Part shown: positions 53,188 to 63,307 of the stretch, one piece after another | Numbering within the stretch: position 1 is the first letter of the stretch | How the letters are laid out: each line of letters begins with the position of its first letter | Assembly: GCF_002944405.1 (NCBI RefSeq) | Contig: NZ_CP024307.1 | Span: 2,376,501-2,440,500, forward strand | Reading direction: 5' to 3' | DNA: 64,000 nucleotides | DNA from: Sinorhizobium fredii | GTDB taxonomy: Bacteria > Pseudomonadota > Alphaproteobacteria > Rhizobiales > Rhizobiaceae | Made by a program: the position numbers and the translations under genes | The notes under the pieces: generated by a model | What the model was told of the DNA's origin: nothing | Seen by the model: only the letters and a program-made list of their open reading frames with translations | Database searches by the model: none

Positions 53188-54528
53188 TTAGAACACAAGG
53201 AAATCCTCTGCGGCGAGCGAAGTGCCACGGCTCACGATGGCGAACCGAACGGCATCTGCGCCCCCGGTGCCATCCGCATCGTAAAATAGCTCCCCACGAG
53301 CTTGGTCATATACGATCCGGTCGTCCTCGTGGGACGCAGCCTTGCCAAAAGCCAAGGTCTCACTGTCCAGCGTGCCTACCGAGAGCGCCGCAAATACAGC
53401 AGCGTCCAGCCTGAACAGGTCATCGGCCGCGCAGAAGTCGAGGACGCGGTCGCAGCTTGCCGTGTCCGGGGCAACGTCGAACAGGAAGGTATCGGCTCCC
53501 TCCCCCCCGATCAGCTTGTCGCGACCGACGCCGCCGCTGAGGATGTCGTTGCCCGCGCCGCCATTCAGCCTGTCATTGCCCGCCATGCCCTCGAGTGTAT
53601 CGTCGAACCGGCTACCCGCGATCCGGTCGTTGCCGCCCGCGGCGACGACCAGCACAGGGTGATCATATGCCTGATAGCTGATCTTCTCGGCGGCATCTGT
53701 CAGTATGATCGATTGCGCGGGCGGAGTGACCGTTATGGTGATGGTCGCCAGATTGCTGTTTCCCTGACCATCGGTGACGTAGATGGTGAACCTGTCGGTC
53801 CCGAGAAAACCCGCCTGGGGAGTGTAGTCGAACAGGTTTCCACTGAGGAAATCCTGATGAAAGTGAAGGCTGCCCCCGTATTCACCCTGGGGGAATGGAT
53901 AGTAGCCGCTTTCGTAGCGCGTCTCCTGTTCCAGCGTGCCATGGGCCGGCCCCTCCACGACGATGAAGGCCAGCAGATCGAAATCGGCGTCCGCCGCACT
54001 AAAGGCCACGTCGTCGAGGGACTGGCCAGGGAGAAGCGTGAAGTTCATATCGGTCGCTACGGGGACATGGTTGACGAAGCTGTCCAGGTGCAGCGCGCCA
54101 TCCCGCAGGATGATCTGGTGTTGGCCGTATTGCGTGTTTTCGCCGCCAAAGTATTGATTTGCGCCGATCCAGGTCACCGTGATGTCGTCGGGACTCTCCG
54201 CGGTCACTGACACGATCTGGGCCGAAAGATAAGCGGCCTGATCAGACAAGCTGCGAATGTAATTGCCCTCGTTGTCGAAGACGAGGGTCTCTATCGTCGT
54301 TGCGACCTCGGTCCTGCCGTCATGGGTGAAAGTCGTGATCGTGAAGAACCCGTCGAACACGTCGATCGAAGCCACTTCAATCGAACCGAAAGGGTAATCC
54401 GCGCGTGCGCCGACGGGGCCGAGAACATCCCCATTCGATGCCGTTATCGTGAAGAGGACCGCATCAGGGCTTTGATTGTCGAGGTCCTCCCAGACGGTCA
54501 ACTCGCTCCCATTGCTCAAGCTCGGCAT
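53188..54528 (-). CDS. RTX-like calcium-binding secreted protein
   Basis: A 446-residue protein. A cadherin/Ig-like beta domain (FDYTPQAGFLGTDRFTIYVTD, about residues 235-255) is followed by GGxGxDxxx nonapeptide repeats (AAGGNDRIAGSRFDD, EGMAGNDRLNGGAGNDILSG, EGADTFLFD) that bind calcium and fold outside the cell. The C-terminal 90 residues are the secretion-signal type tail ending ... SLAAEDFLVF. No type I secretion genes adjoin it. The start MPSLSNGSELTVWED at 54528 follows GAGGGGGAAG. Confidence 0.87.
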   Translation of the reverse strand: MPSLSNGSELTVWEDLDNQSPDAVLFTITASNGDVLGPVGARADYPFGSIEVASIDVFDGFFTITTFTHDGRTEVATTIETLVFDNEGNYIRSLSDQAAYLSAQIVSVTAESPDDITVTWIGANQYFGGENTQYGQHQIILRDGALHLDSFVNHVPVATDMNFTLLPGQSLDDVAFSAADADFDLLAFIVVEGPAHGTLEQETRYESGYYPFPQGEYGGSLHFHQDFLSGNLFDYTPQAGFLGTDRFTIYVTDGQGNSNLATITITVTPPAQSIILTDAAEKISYQAYDHPVLVVAAGGNDRIAGSRFDDTLEGMAGNDRLNGGAGNDILSGGVGRDKLIGGEGADTFLFDVAPDTASCDRVLDFCAADDLFRLDAAVFAALSVGTLDSETLAFGKAASHEDDRIVYDQARGELFYDADGTGGADAVRFAIVSRGTSLAAEDFLVF

Positions 54529-54735
54529 GGCTTCCCCCTCGTCGACGCGGAGAAATGAATGGCTGCGCGGTCCATTCCGTGGATAACACGAGCCATTCGT
54601 GGCTACATCCCTCAATGCTTAGGGATGCGAGCGAAGTTCATTGTGAGCCGTTTGAACCTGAAGGGCGCCCCATAGTGCGCAACCACTTATTAAAATCGTT
54701 TCGTTATTCTGGAACGCTGTTAGCCGAGGTGTGTC

Positions 54736-56766
54736 TTGCTCAACAGTGAAACTCAAGCTCCGATCAGCGCCGGAGAACAGGACCGCCGCGACGGCATGAA
54801 GCCGGGGAACCGTTTCCTCGGGCGGGTCGTCGCGTGCAACGGCTCGCGCGCAACCATCGCAGCCGTGGCCGAGGGGGGCGAGACCTCCCTCACCGAACTC
54901 TGGTCGGTCGGTCGGCTGATTTCGATCTCAGTCGGCACAAACCGGATCGTCGCTCTGGTCTGCTCCATGCAGACCGCGGCCGAAGAATGGAGCGAGGAGA
55001 CCAACAACACCTTCCGCATCGAGGTCGAATTGATGGGCGAAGTCTTCAAGCGCCCCGACGGACAGGAAGAGTTCTCAGCCGGCATCAGCCGCTATCCCTA
55101 TCTCGGCGCCATCGCGCACCGGATCCGTGCAGCCGATCTTGCGCGGATCTATGATTCCCGGCAGGCGGACAGTTGCGTCATCGGCAAGCTGACGCAGGAC
55201 GAAAGCCTCGATGCCACCATCCATGTGCCCTCGATGCTGGCCAAGCATTTCGCCATCGTCGGCACGACCGGCGTCGGCAAGTCTACGGCCGTCACACTGC
55301 TGCTCAACAAGGCGATTGCCGCCGATCCGAAGCTACGCGTCCTGATTCTCGATCCTCACAACGAGTTCGCGGCCGCCTTTCCGGAGAGTGCGGTGGTCAT
55401 CGAGACCGATACGCTCGACCTGCCGTTCTGGCTCTTCCGCCTCGAGGAATTCGCGGAAGTCCTCTTTCGCGGTCGGCCGCCCGTGCCCGAAGAGCTCGAT
55501 ATCCTGCGCGATGTGATCCCGGATGCCAAGAAGGCCTTCAAGGGCGGCGAGTCCGGCCTAATGCGCCGTCAGACCGAAAAAAGCTCGATCACCGCGGACA
55601 CGCCGGTCCCCTACCGCATCGCCGATCTGCTGGCGATGATCGACGAGCGCATCGGCCGGCTCGAGGGCCGCAACGACAAGCCGCATTTGCGCTCGCTGAA
55701 GGTGAAGATCGTCTCGGCGATCAACGATCCGCGCTATCACTTCATGTTCTCGTCGAACACGATCACCGACACGATCCAGGACACGATCGCCAAGATCTTC
55801 CGTATACCGGGCGAAGGCAAGCCGATCGCCACCTTCGAACTCGCCGGCATTCCGTCCGAGGTCGTCAATTCGGTCGCCTCGGTGCTCTGCCGCATGGCGT
55901 TCGAAATCGGCCTCTGGAGCAATGGCGGCATCCATATGCTGGTGGTCTGCGAAGAGGCGCACCGCTACGTGCCCGCCGATCCGACGCTCGGCTTCCTGCC
56001 GACGCGCCAGGCGATCGCCCGGATTGCCAAGGAGGGCCGCAAATACGGCGTGTCGCTCGGCATCATCACGCAGCGCCCGGGCGAGCTCGATCCGACGATT
56101 CTGTCGCAATGCTCGACGGTCTTTGCCATGCGGCTCGCCAACGACCGCGACCAGGAAATCATCCGCTCGGCGATTTCCAATTCGTCGATGTCGACCACCA
56201 GCTTCATTTCCTCGATCGGCAACGGTGAGGCGATCGCATTCGGCGAGGCCGTGGCAGTGCCGATGCGCATGCGCTTCGGCCGGGTCGAAGAGGCGAGGCT
56301 TCCCCGCGCCCACGGCATCATCGACAAGGTCGACGAGGATCAGCCGCCGGTCGTCGACCTTCGTTCGATCGTCAGCCGCATGCGCGCCATGAACGGGCCG
56401 GACATTTCGAGCTTTCAGCAAAGCTATCTTGCCGCCCAAAGCAACCTGGCGGTTCCCTATGAGGATCGTACCGGCGATGCGCCCGACGAAGTCGAGCCGA
56501 TGGATCTGCGCGACGATTTCTCCACGTCCGCGCTTGAATCCTATCGGCCCGAAATGTTGCCGCGCGGGTCCGAGCCGACCAATCCGCAGCTTGAACGCTT
56601 CAACCAGATCCGCGACCAGATCCTCTCCGGGCAGGCGGAAAAAGACGCCGCGCGAATGCTGAACACGCCGGCAGTGCCGGAGCGCGGCTTCTCGGCCTCC
56701 GCAACCTCGGGATCGCTGCGCGAGAGCCTGCTGAAGCGCCCTCTCGGAAGCATCATCCGCAAATAG
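54736..56766 (+). CDS. HerA/DUF87-type ATPase
   Basis: A 676-residue P-loop ATPase of the HerA-FtsK type. An N-terminal barrel (about residues 25-120, FLGRVVACNGSRATIAAVAE) precedes the Walker A motif GTTGVGKSTAVTLLLNKAI (about 178), Walker B MLVVCEEAHRYVP (about 405) and IITQRPGELDPTILSQC (sensor). HerA-like ATPases form hexamers that move DNA or proteins, often with a NurA nuclease, which is absent here. The start is TTG at 54736 after GAGGTG; an ATG at 54796 is an alternative. Confidence 0.87.
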   Translation: MLNSETQAPISAGEQDRRDGMKPGNRFLGRVVACNGSRATIAAVAEGGETSLTELWSVGRLISISVGTNRIVALVCSMQTAAEEWSEETNNTFRIEVELMGEVFKRPDGQEEFSAGISRYPYLGAIAHRIRAADLARIYDSRQADSCVIGKLTQDESLDATIHVPSMLAKHFAIVGTTGVGKSTAVTLLLNKAIAADPKLRVLILDPHNEFAAAFPESAVVIETDTLDLPFWLFRLEEFAEVLFRGRPPVPEELDILRDVIPDAKKAFKGGESGLMRRQTEKSSITADTPVPYRIADLLAMIDERIGRLEGRNDKPHLRSLKVKIVSAINDPRYHFMFSSNTITDTIQDTIAKIFRIPGEGKPIATFELAGIPSEVVNSVASVLCRMAFEIGLWSNGGIHMLVVCEEAHRYVPADPTLGFLPTRQAIARIAKEGRKYGVSLGIITQRPGELDPTILSQCSTVFAMRLANDRDQEIIRSAISNSSMSTTSFISSIGNGEAIAFGEAVAVPMRMRFGRVEEARLPRAHGIIDKVDEDQPPVVDLRSIVSRMRAMNGPDISSFQQSYLAAQSNLAVPYEDRTGDAPDEVEPMDLRDDFSTSALESYRPEMLPRGSEPTNPQLERFNQIRDQILSGQAEKDAARMLNTPAVPERGFSASATSGSLRESLLKRPLGSIIRK

Positions 56767-56833
56767 CAGGGATCGGATCGCGACCTCCGACGTTGTTGCC
56801 ATAGAACGCGCAGCAACAGGACGGGAGGCTGCA

Positions 56834-57652
56834 ATGGACGAGCGAGAGGCCTGGCAACGGGAACGCGGACTGTGGCTCGAAGGTGCCGGCGCGTACCAGC
56901 AACTGCTCGACGACGAATGCCTGATGGCCTTTGCTCCGGTGGGCATCCTCGGCGGGGTGGAAATCATCCGGGCTCTCGATGGCGCGCCGCGCTGGCTGGA
57001 CGTGGAGATGACGGAGCGGAGGAGCGCTCGGCCGAATGACAGCGTCCTCGTATTGGCCTACAGGGTCGACGCCCGACGCGACTCCGATGCCCCCTATGCG
57101 GCCTATTGCACCTCGACCTATGCACGAACCGGGAAGGCGTGGCGGCTGGTTCAGCACCAGCAGACGCCGATCGATCCCTCGGCAAACCAACCGGGCACGG
57201 CGCCGCGACAGGAGAACGCAATGGATGAAATCCTTCGTAGCTTTTTCAATCGCTACGAGAGCATGGCAAACCGCGTGCTCGCCAGGGAAATGGACGTAGC
57301 CGAGACGACCTTCGCCTTCGCATCCGATTTCATCGCCGCCTCACCGGCGGGCGTCATGGCGGGGAAGAACGACCAGAGCCTCAAAGCGTCGATGGAAAAG
57401 GGTTACGCCCGCTACAGGGAAATCGGCACGAAGGAGCTGAAGATCCGCGACCTCAAGACAACGCCGATCGACCCGCTGCATTCGCTCGTCCGCGTCGACT
57501 GGCGGTCCGTCTATGAGGCCGATGGGCGACCCGATGTAGTCATCGATTTCGAGGTCCACTATCTTGTCCAGCTGCGCAATGGAGAGCCGAAGATCTTCGG
57601 CTGGGTGAGCGGCGACGAAGAGGCCGTGCTCCGGGAACACGGCATCGGCTGA
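56834..57652 (+). CDS. Protein with two NTF2-like (SnoaL/DUF4440-type) domains
   Basis: A 272-residue protein made of two cone-shaped NTF2-like domains in tandem. The first (about residues 1-118) ends GKAWRLVQHQQTPI, the usual DUF4440 tail. The second begins MDEILRSFFNRYESMANR and includes VHYLVQLRNGEPKIFGWVSG. A short flexible linker joins them. Such domains occur as enzymes or as ligand binders. GGAGGCTGCA precedes the ATG. No partner gene indicates a substrate. Confidence 0.75.
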   Translation: MDEREAWQRERGLWLEGAGAYQQLLDDECLMAFAPVGILGGVEIIRALDGAPRWLDVEMTERRSARPNDSVLVLAYRVDARRDSDAPYAAYCTSTYARTGKAWRLVQHQQTPIDPSANQPGTAPRQENAMDEILRSFFNRYESMANRVLAREMDVAETTFAFASDFIAASPAGVMAGKNDQSLKASMEKGYARYREIGTKELKIRDLKTTPIDPLHSLVRVDWRSVYEADGRPDVVIDFEVHYLVQLRNGEPKIFGWVSGDEEAVLREHGIG

Positions 57653-57663
57653 GCGAAACGCGC

Positions 57664-58575
57664 CTAGAGAACTTCGTCTGGCTGCGCGATCCGCTGCCAG
57701 CTGTCATCGAGCTGGTTGCGGAACCAGGTCATCTGGCGCTTGGCATATTGCCGGGTCGCCGCCGCGCCCGTGGAGATCACCTCCGCCTCCCTCATCTCGC
57801 CCCTCAGCATCGCGGCGATCTGCTGCACGCCGATTGCTTTCATCACCGGCATGTCCGGCGAAAGCTTCAGCGCCAGGAGCGCCTGCACCTCCTCGACCGC
57901 GCCGCTAGCGAGCATCGCCTCGAAGCGCCGATCGATCCGGCTGTGAAGAAGCGACCGTTCGGGCAGTACGACGATTTTCCGGGCTCGGTCCGGATCGACA
58001 ATCACCGGGCCGCGCATCTGCTGATAGTGACGAATCGGCTTGCCGGTCGCCTCGACGACCTCGAGTGCGCGGACGATCCGTTGGCCGTCTTCAGGCCGCA
58101 ATTGTGCCGCCGCCTGCCTGTCGCTGCGCTCGAGCTCGGCGTGGAGTGCGGCAGCCCCTTCGACCGTCAGCCGCTGTCGCAGCCGCTGCCGGATCGCCGG
58201 CGGAATGTCGGGCATGTCCGCCAGCCCACCGGTCAGCGCCTTGAAATAGAGGCCCGTGCCGCCGACGAAAACGGGCAACCTGCCCTCGCCGCGCAGTCTC
58301 TCGACCAAGACCTCGGCGTCCCGCAGCCAGGCGCCGGTGGAGTAGAGACGCCCGGCCGGCACATGGCCGTAGAGAAAATGCGCGATGCCGCCTATCTCGG
58401 GCTCGTCGGGACGCGCGGTCAGCACCTTCAAGGTATCGTAGACCTGCATGCTGTCGGCATTGACCACCACGCCGCCGTGCCGCTTCGCCAGCGCCACCGC
58501 AAGCGCGGACTTGCCGCTGGCGGTCGGCCCGGTTATCAGGATCGCGTCCAGATCTCGTTCAAGGTTTTTCATCAT
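57664..58575 (-). CDS. miaA: tRNA dimethylallyltransferase
   Basis: A 303-residue enzyme that adds an isopentenyl group to A37 of tRNAs reading UNN codons. The P-loop is ITGPTASGKSALAVALAKRH, and NADSMQVYDTLKVLTARPDE is the tRNA/substrate site. FVGGTGLYFKALTGGLADMP, EDGQRIVRALEVVEATGKPI and RQYAKRQMTWFRNQ are further family motifs. The start ATG (58575 or the next codon) overlaps the start of divergent serB by two bases. Confidence 0.96.
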   Translation of the reverse strand: MMKNLERDLDAILITGPTASGKSALAVALAKRHGGVVVNADSMQVYDTLKVLTARPDEPEIGGIAHFLYGHVPAGRLYSTGAWLRDAEVLVERLRGEGRLPVFVGGTGLYFKALTGGLADMPDIPPAIRQRLRQRLTVEGAAALHAELERSDRQAAAQLRPEDGQRIVRALEVVEATGKPIRHYQQMRGPVIVDPDRARKIVVLPERSLLHSRIDRRFEAMLASGAVEEVQALLALKLSPDMPVMKAIGVQQIAAMLRGEMREAEVISTGAAATRQYAKRQMTWFRNQLDDSWQRIAQPDEVL

Positions 58576-59461
58576 GGCTCTCGTTGCCACGCTTATCGCC
58601 AATCCGTCAAATCCCGTTCTCACCCCCGCGCTGGCTGAGGCGGCGGCCGCAGCCGTTGAGGCATCAGGGCTTTACTGGCTGGCCGATGGCGTTGCCTGCG
58701 ACCTTGCGCTAAAGGACGGCACGGATCCAATTGAAGCCGAAGCGCGGCTGCGGGACACGATGGATGGAGCCGCCGTCGACGTCGCCGTGCAGGATGCCGA
58801 GACGCGCCGAAAGAAATTTCTCATCGCCGACATGGATTCAACCATGATTGGCCAGGAATGCATCGACGAACTCGCCGCGGAAGTCGGGCTGAAGGAAAAG
58901 GTTGCCGCGATAACTGCCCGCGCCATGAACGGCGAGATCGCCTTCGAACCGGCGCTGATCGAACGCGTGGCGCTCCTGAAAGGCTTGCCGGCCACGGTCA
59001 TTGCCGAAGTGATCGCCAAGCGCATCACACTGACGCCCGGCGGACGCGAGCTGATCGCCACCATGAAGGCAAAGGGCCACTATACGGCGCTCGTTTCCGG
59101 CGGCTTCACCGTTTTTACCGGTCCGATCGCCGAAAAGCTCGGCTTCGATGAAAACCGTGCCAACGAGCTTCTGGAAGAGAACGGAGCACTGACCGGCGAG
59201 GTCGCCCGGCCGATCCTCGGCAAGCAAGCCAAGGTCGACGCGCTGATCGACATCACGGAACGGCTCGGCATCTCGACGGCGGACGCGATCGCCGTCGGCG
59301 ACGGCGCCAACGATCTCGGCATGCTGCAGCTTGCAGGCAGCGGCGTGGCGCTGCACGCCAAGCCGGTCGTTGCCGAACAGGCGAAGATCCGGATCGATCA
59401 TGGCGATCTCTCCGCCCTCCTCTATCTCCAGGGCTATCGCAAGACGGATTTTGTGACGTGA
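58574..59461 (+). CDS. serB: Phosphoserine phosphatase
   Basis: A 295-residue HAD-superfamily enzyme that makes serine from phosphoserine. Motif I is IADMDSTMIGQECIDELA (nucleophile Asp), motif II LVSGGFTVFTGPIAEKL, and motif IV AIAVGDGANDLGMLQLAGSG. An N-terminal ACT-like segment precedes it (about residues 1-75). Its start ATG shares bases with miaA on the other strand. The acetyltransferase gene downstream overlaps its stop (GTGA). Confidence 0.95.
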   Translation: MALVATLIANPSNPVLTPALAEAAAAAVEASGLYWLADGVACDLALKDGTDPIEAEARLRDTMDGAAVDVAVQDAETRRKKFLIADMDSTMIGQECIDELAAEVGLKEKVAAITARAMNGEIAFEPALIERVALLKGLPATVIAEVIAKRITLTPGGRELIATMKAKGHYTALVSGGFTVFTGPIAEKLGFDENRANELLEENGALTGEVARPILGKQAKVDALIDITERLGISTADAIAVGDGANDLGMLQLAGSGVALHAKPVVAEQAKIRIDHGDLSALLYLQGYRKTDFVT

Positions 59462-60030
59462 TCATCGGCAAGACCGAGCGCCTCATCATCCGCAACTGGC
59501 GCGAGGGCGATCGCGATCTCTTCGCCGAGATCAACAGCGATCCGAAGGTGATGGAATTTTTTCCGTTTCGACGTGACCGGGCGGCGGCCGATGCGCTGTT
59601 CGACCGCAATGCCGGCACCATCGCCGAGACGGGCTTCGGCTTCTTCGCGCTTGCGCTGCGCGACGGCGACGTGCCGATCGGCTTCTGCGGGCTGGCCCGC
59701 ACCCATCTTGAGCCGCATCTGCCCGACGGCACAGTCGAAATCGGCTGGCGCCTTGCCGTTTCCTATTGGCGCAAAGGCTACGTCACCGAGGCAGCGCTGG
59801 CGCTTGTAGACCTCGGTTTCGGTGAAAGGGATCTCGGCGAGATCGTCTCCTTCGCGGTGGCGACGAATGCCCGGTCGATCGCCGTGATGAGGCGCATCGG
59901 CATGCGGCCGGACCCATCTCGCGACTTCGATCATCCGGGCGTGCCCCACACGCATCAGCCTCTGAAGCGCCACGTGCTTTACACGATCACAGCGGACGAA
60001 TGGAGGCTGGGCGCAAAGACACCGAACTGA
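59458..60030 (+). CDS. GNAT family N-acetyltransferase (RimJ/RimL-like)
   Basis: A 190-residue acyltransferase. It begins MIIGKTERLIIRNWREGDRD; the acetyl-CoA-binding core is WRLAVSYWRKGYVTEAALAL followed by SFAVATNARSIAVMRRIGMR. This is the branch that includes ribosomal-protein Nalpha-acetyltransferases and many unknowns. The start GTG overlaps the serB stop by four bases, so it is cotranslated with serB. Substrate unknown. Confidence 0.9.
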   Translation: MIIGKTERLIIRNWREGDRDLFAEINSDPKVMEFFPFRRDRAAADALFDRNAGTIAETGFGFFALALRDGDVPIGFCGLARTHLEPHLPDGTVEIGWRLAVSYWRKGYVTEAALALVDLGFGERDLGEIVSFAVATNARSIAVMRRIGMRPDPSRDFDHPGVPHTHQPLKRHVLYTITADEWRLGAKTPN

Positions 60031-60071
60031 TTTCCCGCGCCCTCTCCGGCAAGCTCGAAGACTGGGCCTCG

Positions 60072-61661
<1,590 letters not shown>

Positions 61662-61788
61662 TCGTTTCGGCGAATTATACCACTGCCGCAAGGCGTTGCC
61701 GCGGCTGCTTCGCGCAGCAAACGATCTTCTGTTGAAGATACGGCGGTTTTCCGGAGCGTCCAGACACGATTTCCTGATCTTCGGCGGA

Positions 61789-62175
61789 TCAGCTGGTGAT
61801 TTCGTGGCCGTGCTCCTTCAGCGCCTGTACCGCCTTTTCGAGATCGGAACCGGCAACGAAGACATAGTCGGTGCTGAAGGTCGAATTGGCGAAGACGCCG
61901 ACACCGGCCGCCGAAAGCGGGCGGAGCACGGAAGACAGGACCCCCGGCACGTCGAAGCTGAAATGCTGTTCGATGCGGAGGCAGCGCCAGCCAAGCGAGC
62001 TCTGGACGCTCGAAGGGACACGGGCGGCACGGCAGACGAGCGTCATCTCCTCGCGCGAACTCGAAACGGTCCAAAACCCTGGCCCGGGCAGCCACTCCGG
62101 AATAGCGGACCCGATAGTCAGGCGGGTAATTGCATATTCGGCATCGACCAACCGGATCAGCAGTGTATGTGGCAT
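61789..62175 (-). CDS. ACT domain-containing protein
   Basis: A 128-residue protein of the CASTOR-like/ACT family. Two ACT-type halves are visible: MTLVCRAARVPSSVQSSLGW (first) and FDVPGVLSSVLRPLSAAGVG with TFSTDYVFVAGSDLEKAVQA (second). Small ligand-binding proteins of this type sense amino acids. It lies between the DUF2065 gene (six bp upstream) and degP and is on the same strand. Confidence 0.85.
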   Translation of the reverse strand: MPHTLLIRLVDAEYAITRLTIGSAIPEWLPGPGFWTVSSSREEMTLVCRAARVPSSVQSSLGWRCLRIEQHFSFDVPGVLSSVLRPLSAAGVGVFANSTFSTDYVFVAGSDLEKAVQALKEHGHEITS

Positions 62176-62181
62176 TTCGCA

Positions 62182-62367
62182 CTACCCTCGAAGCAACCAA
62201 ACAAGTCCGACGCCAACCGCCACCGATGTGAGCCCGGCGAGGCGCAGCTGATGCTCCGGGACATACGGCAAACGCTTCGCCAATTCCACAAGAACCAAAG
62301 GGGCCAGTGCGTACACCAGCCCCTCGATGATCAGGAAAAATGCAAACCCGGTCAAAAGATCGGACAT
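62182..62367 (-). CDS. DUF2065 family small membrane protein
   Basis: A 61-residue protein with two hydrophobic helices: LLTGFAFFLIIEGLVYALAP (about residues 4-23) and RLAGLTSVAVGVGLVWLL at the C-terminus, joined by a polar PYVPEHQ segment. DUF2065 proteins follow hflK-hflC in many proteobacteria. It is seven bases downstream of hflC. Function unknown; a link to FtsH-HflKC membrane quality control is inferred from the neighbourhood. Confidence 0.9.
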   Translation of the reverse strand: MSDLLTGFAFFLIIEGLVYALAPLVLVELAKRLPYVPEHQLRLAGLTSVAVGVGLVWLLRG

Positions 62368-62374
62368 CGTCCGC

Positions 62375-63307
62375 TCAATCTCCGGTCGCAGGCGCTGCCG
62401 GTACGGTCGGCGAAAGCGGCGCCGCCGCCCCGTCCGCGCTGTTGAAATAACGGAAGAATTCGGAGTGCGGCGACAGCACGACGGTTGTGTCCGGATTTCC
62501 GATCGACTGGGTATAGGCCGCCATCGAGCGATAGAATTCGAAGAAACCGGGGTCGCGTTGGAAAGCGTCTGCGAAGATGCCCGTCCGCTCGGCTTCGCCC
62601 TCGCCTCGAAGGATTTCCGAATCGCGCTGGGCTTCGGCGACGATCTCGACCACCTGGCGATCGGCAATAGCGCGACGGCGCTGGCCCTCTTCGTTGCCGC
62701 GGGCGCGGATCAGTTCGGCCTCGGCTAGGCGCTCCGCCTTCATGCGGTCGAAGGTCTGCTGCGAGACTTCCTGCGTCAGGTCCGTCCGGCGGATGCGGAC
62801 GTCCTCGATGTTGAGTCCGAGCGATTCCGCGTCTCCCCGCAGATCGGCGCGAACCTCGCGCATCATCGACGCGCGCTCGTCCGAAAGCGCCGCCTCGAAG
62901 CCCCTCAGGCCGTAGACGCGGCGCAGCGACGCGTCGAGACGCGTGCGAAGACGCGCTTCTGCAGATTCGCGGTCGCCGGACACCGTTTCACGGAAGCGGC
63001 GGGGATCGGCGATCCTGTAGACCACGAAGGCGTCCACCTCGTAGAACTTGCCGCCGGAAACCTGCACGCGGATATTGTCGAGGTCGAAGCGGAGCGCCTG
63101 GTCCTCGACATATTGTACACGGTCGGCATCCATGAAGGCGAAAGGCAGCTTGAAATAAAGCCCGGGCTCGGTCTTCACGTCGCGGATTTCACCGAAGCGA
63201 ACGACGATCGCCTGCTGGCGCTCATTGACGACGAACACCGACGAGTAGACGACGACCAGCAGCGCCGCGAGGACGATGAGGATGATGGAACTGCGATTGT
63301 TTATCAT
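62375..63307 (-). CDS. hflC: Protease modulator HflC
   Basis: A 310-residue SPFH/band-7 protein. One N-terminal membrane helix (SSIILIVLAALLVVVYSSVF) is followed by the band-7 domain (GLYFKLPFAFMDADRVQYVE), a long coiled-coil helix rich in Arg/Ala/Glu (about 180-260), and a Pro/Ala-rich end. With HflK it forms the cage that surrounds and regulates the FtsH protease. Its ATG overlaps the hflK stop codon (ATGA at 63304-63307). Confidence 0.95.
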   Translation of the reverse strand: MINNRSSIILIVLAALLVVVYSSVFVVNERQQAIVVRFGEIRDVKTEPGLYFKLPFAFMDADRVQYVEDQALRFDLDNIRVQVSGGKFYEVDAFVVYRIADPRRFRETVSGDRESAEARLRTRLDASLRRVYGLRGFEAALSDERASMMREVRADLRGDAESLGLNIEDVRIRRTDLTQEVSQQTFDRMKAERLAEAELIRARGNEEGQRRRAIADRQVVEIVAEAQRDSEILRGEGEAERTGIFADAFQRDPGFFEFYRSMAAYTQSIGNPDTTVVLSPHSEFFRYFNSADGAAAPLSPTVPAAPATGD

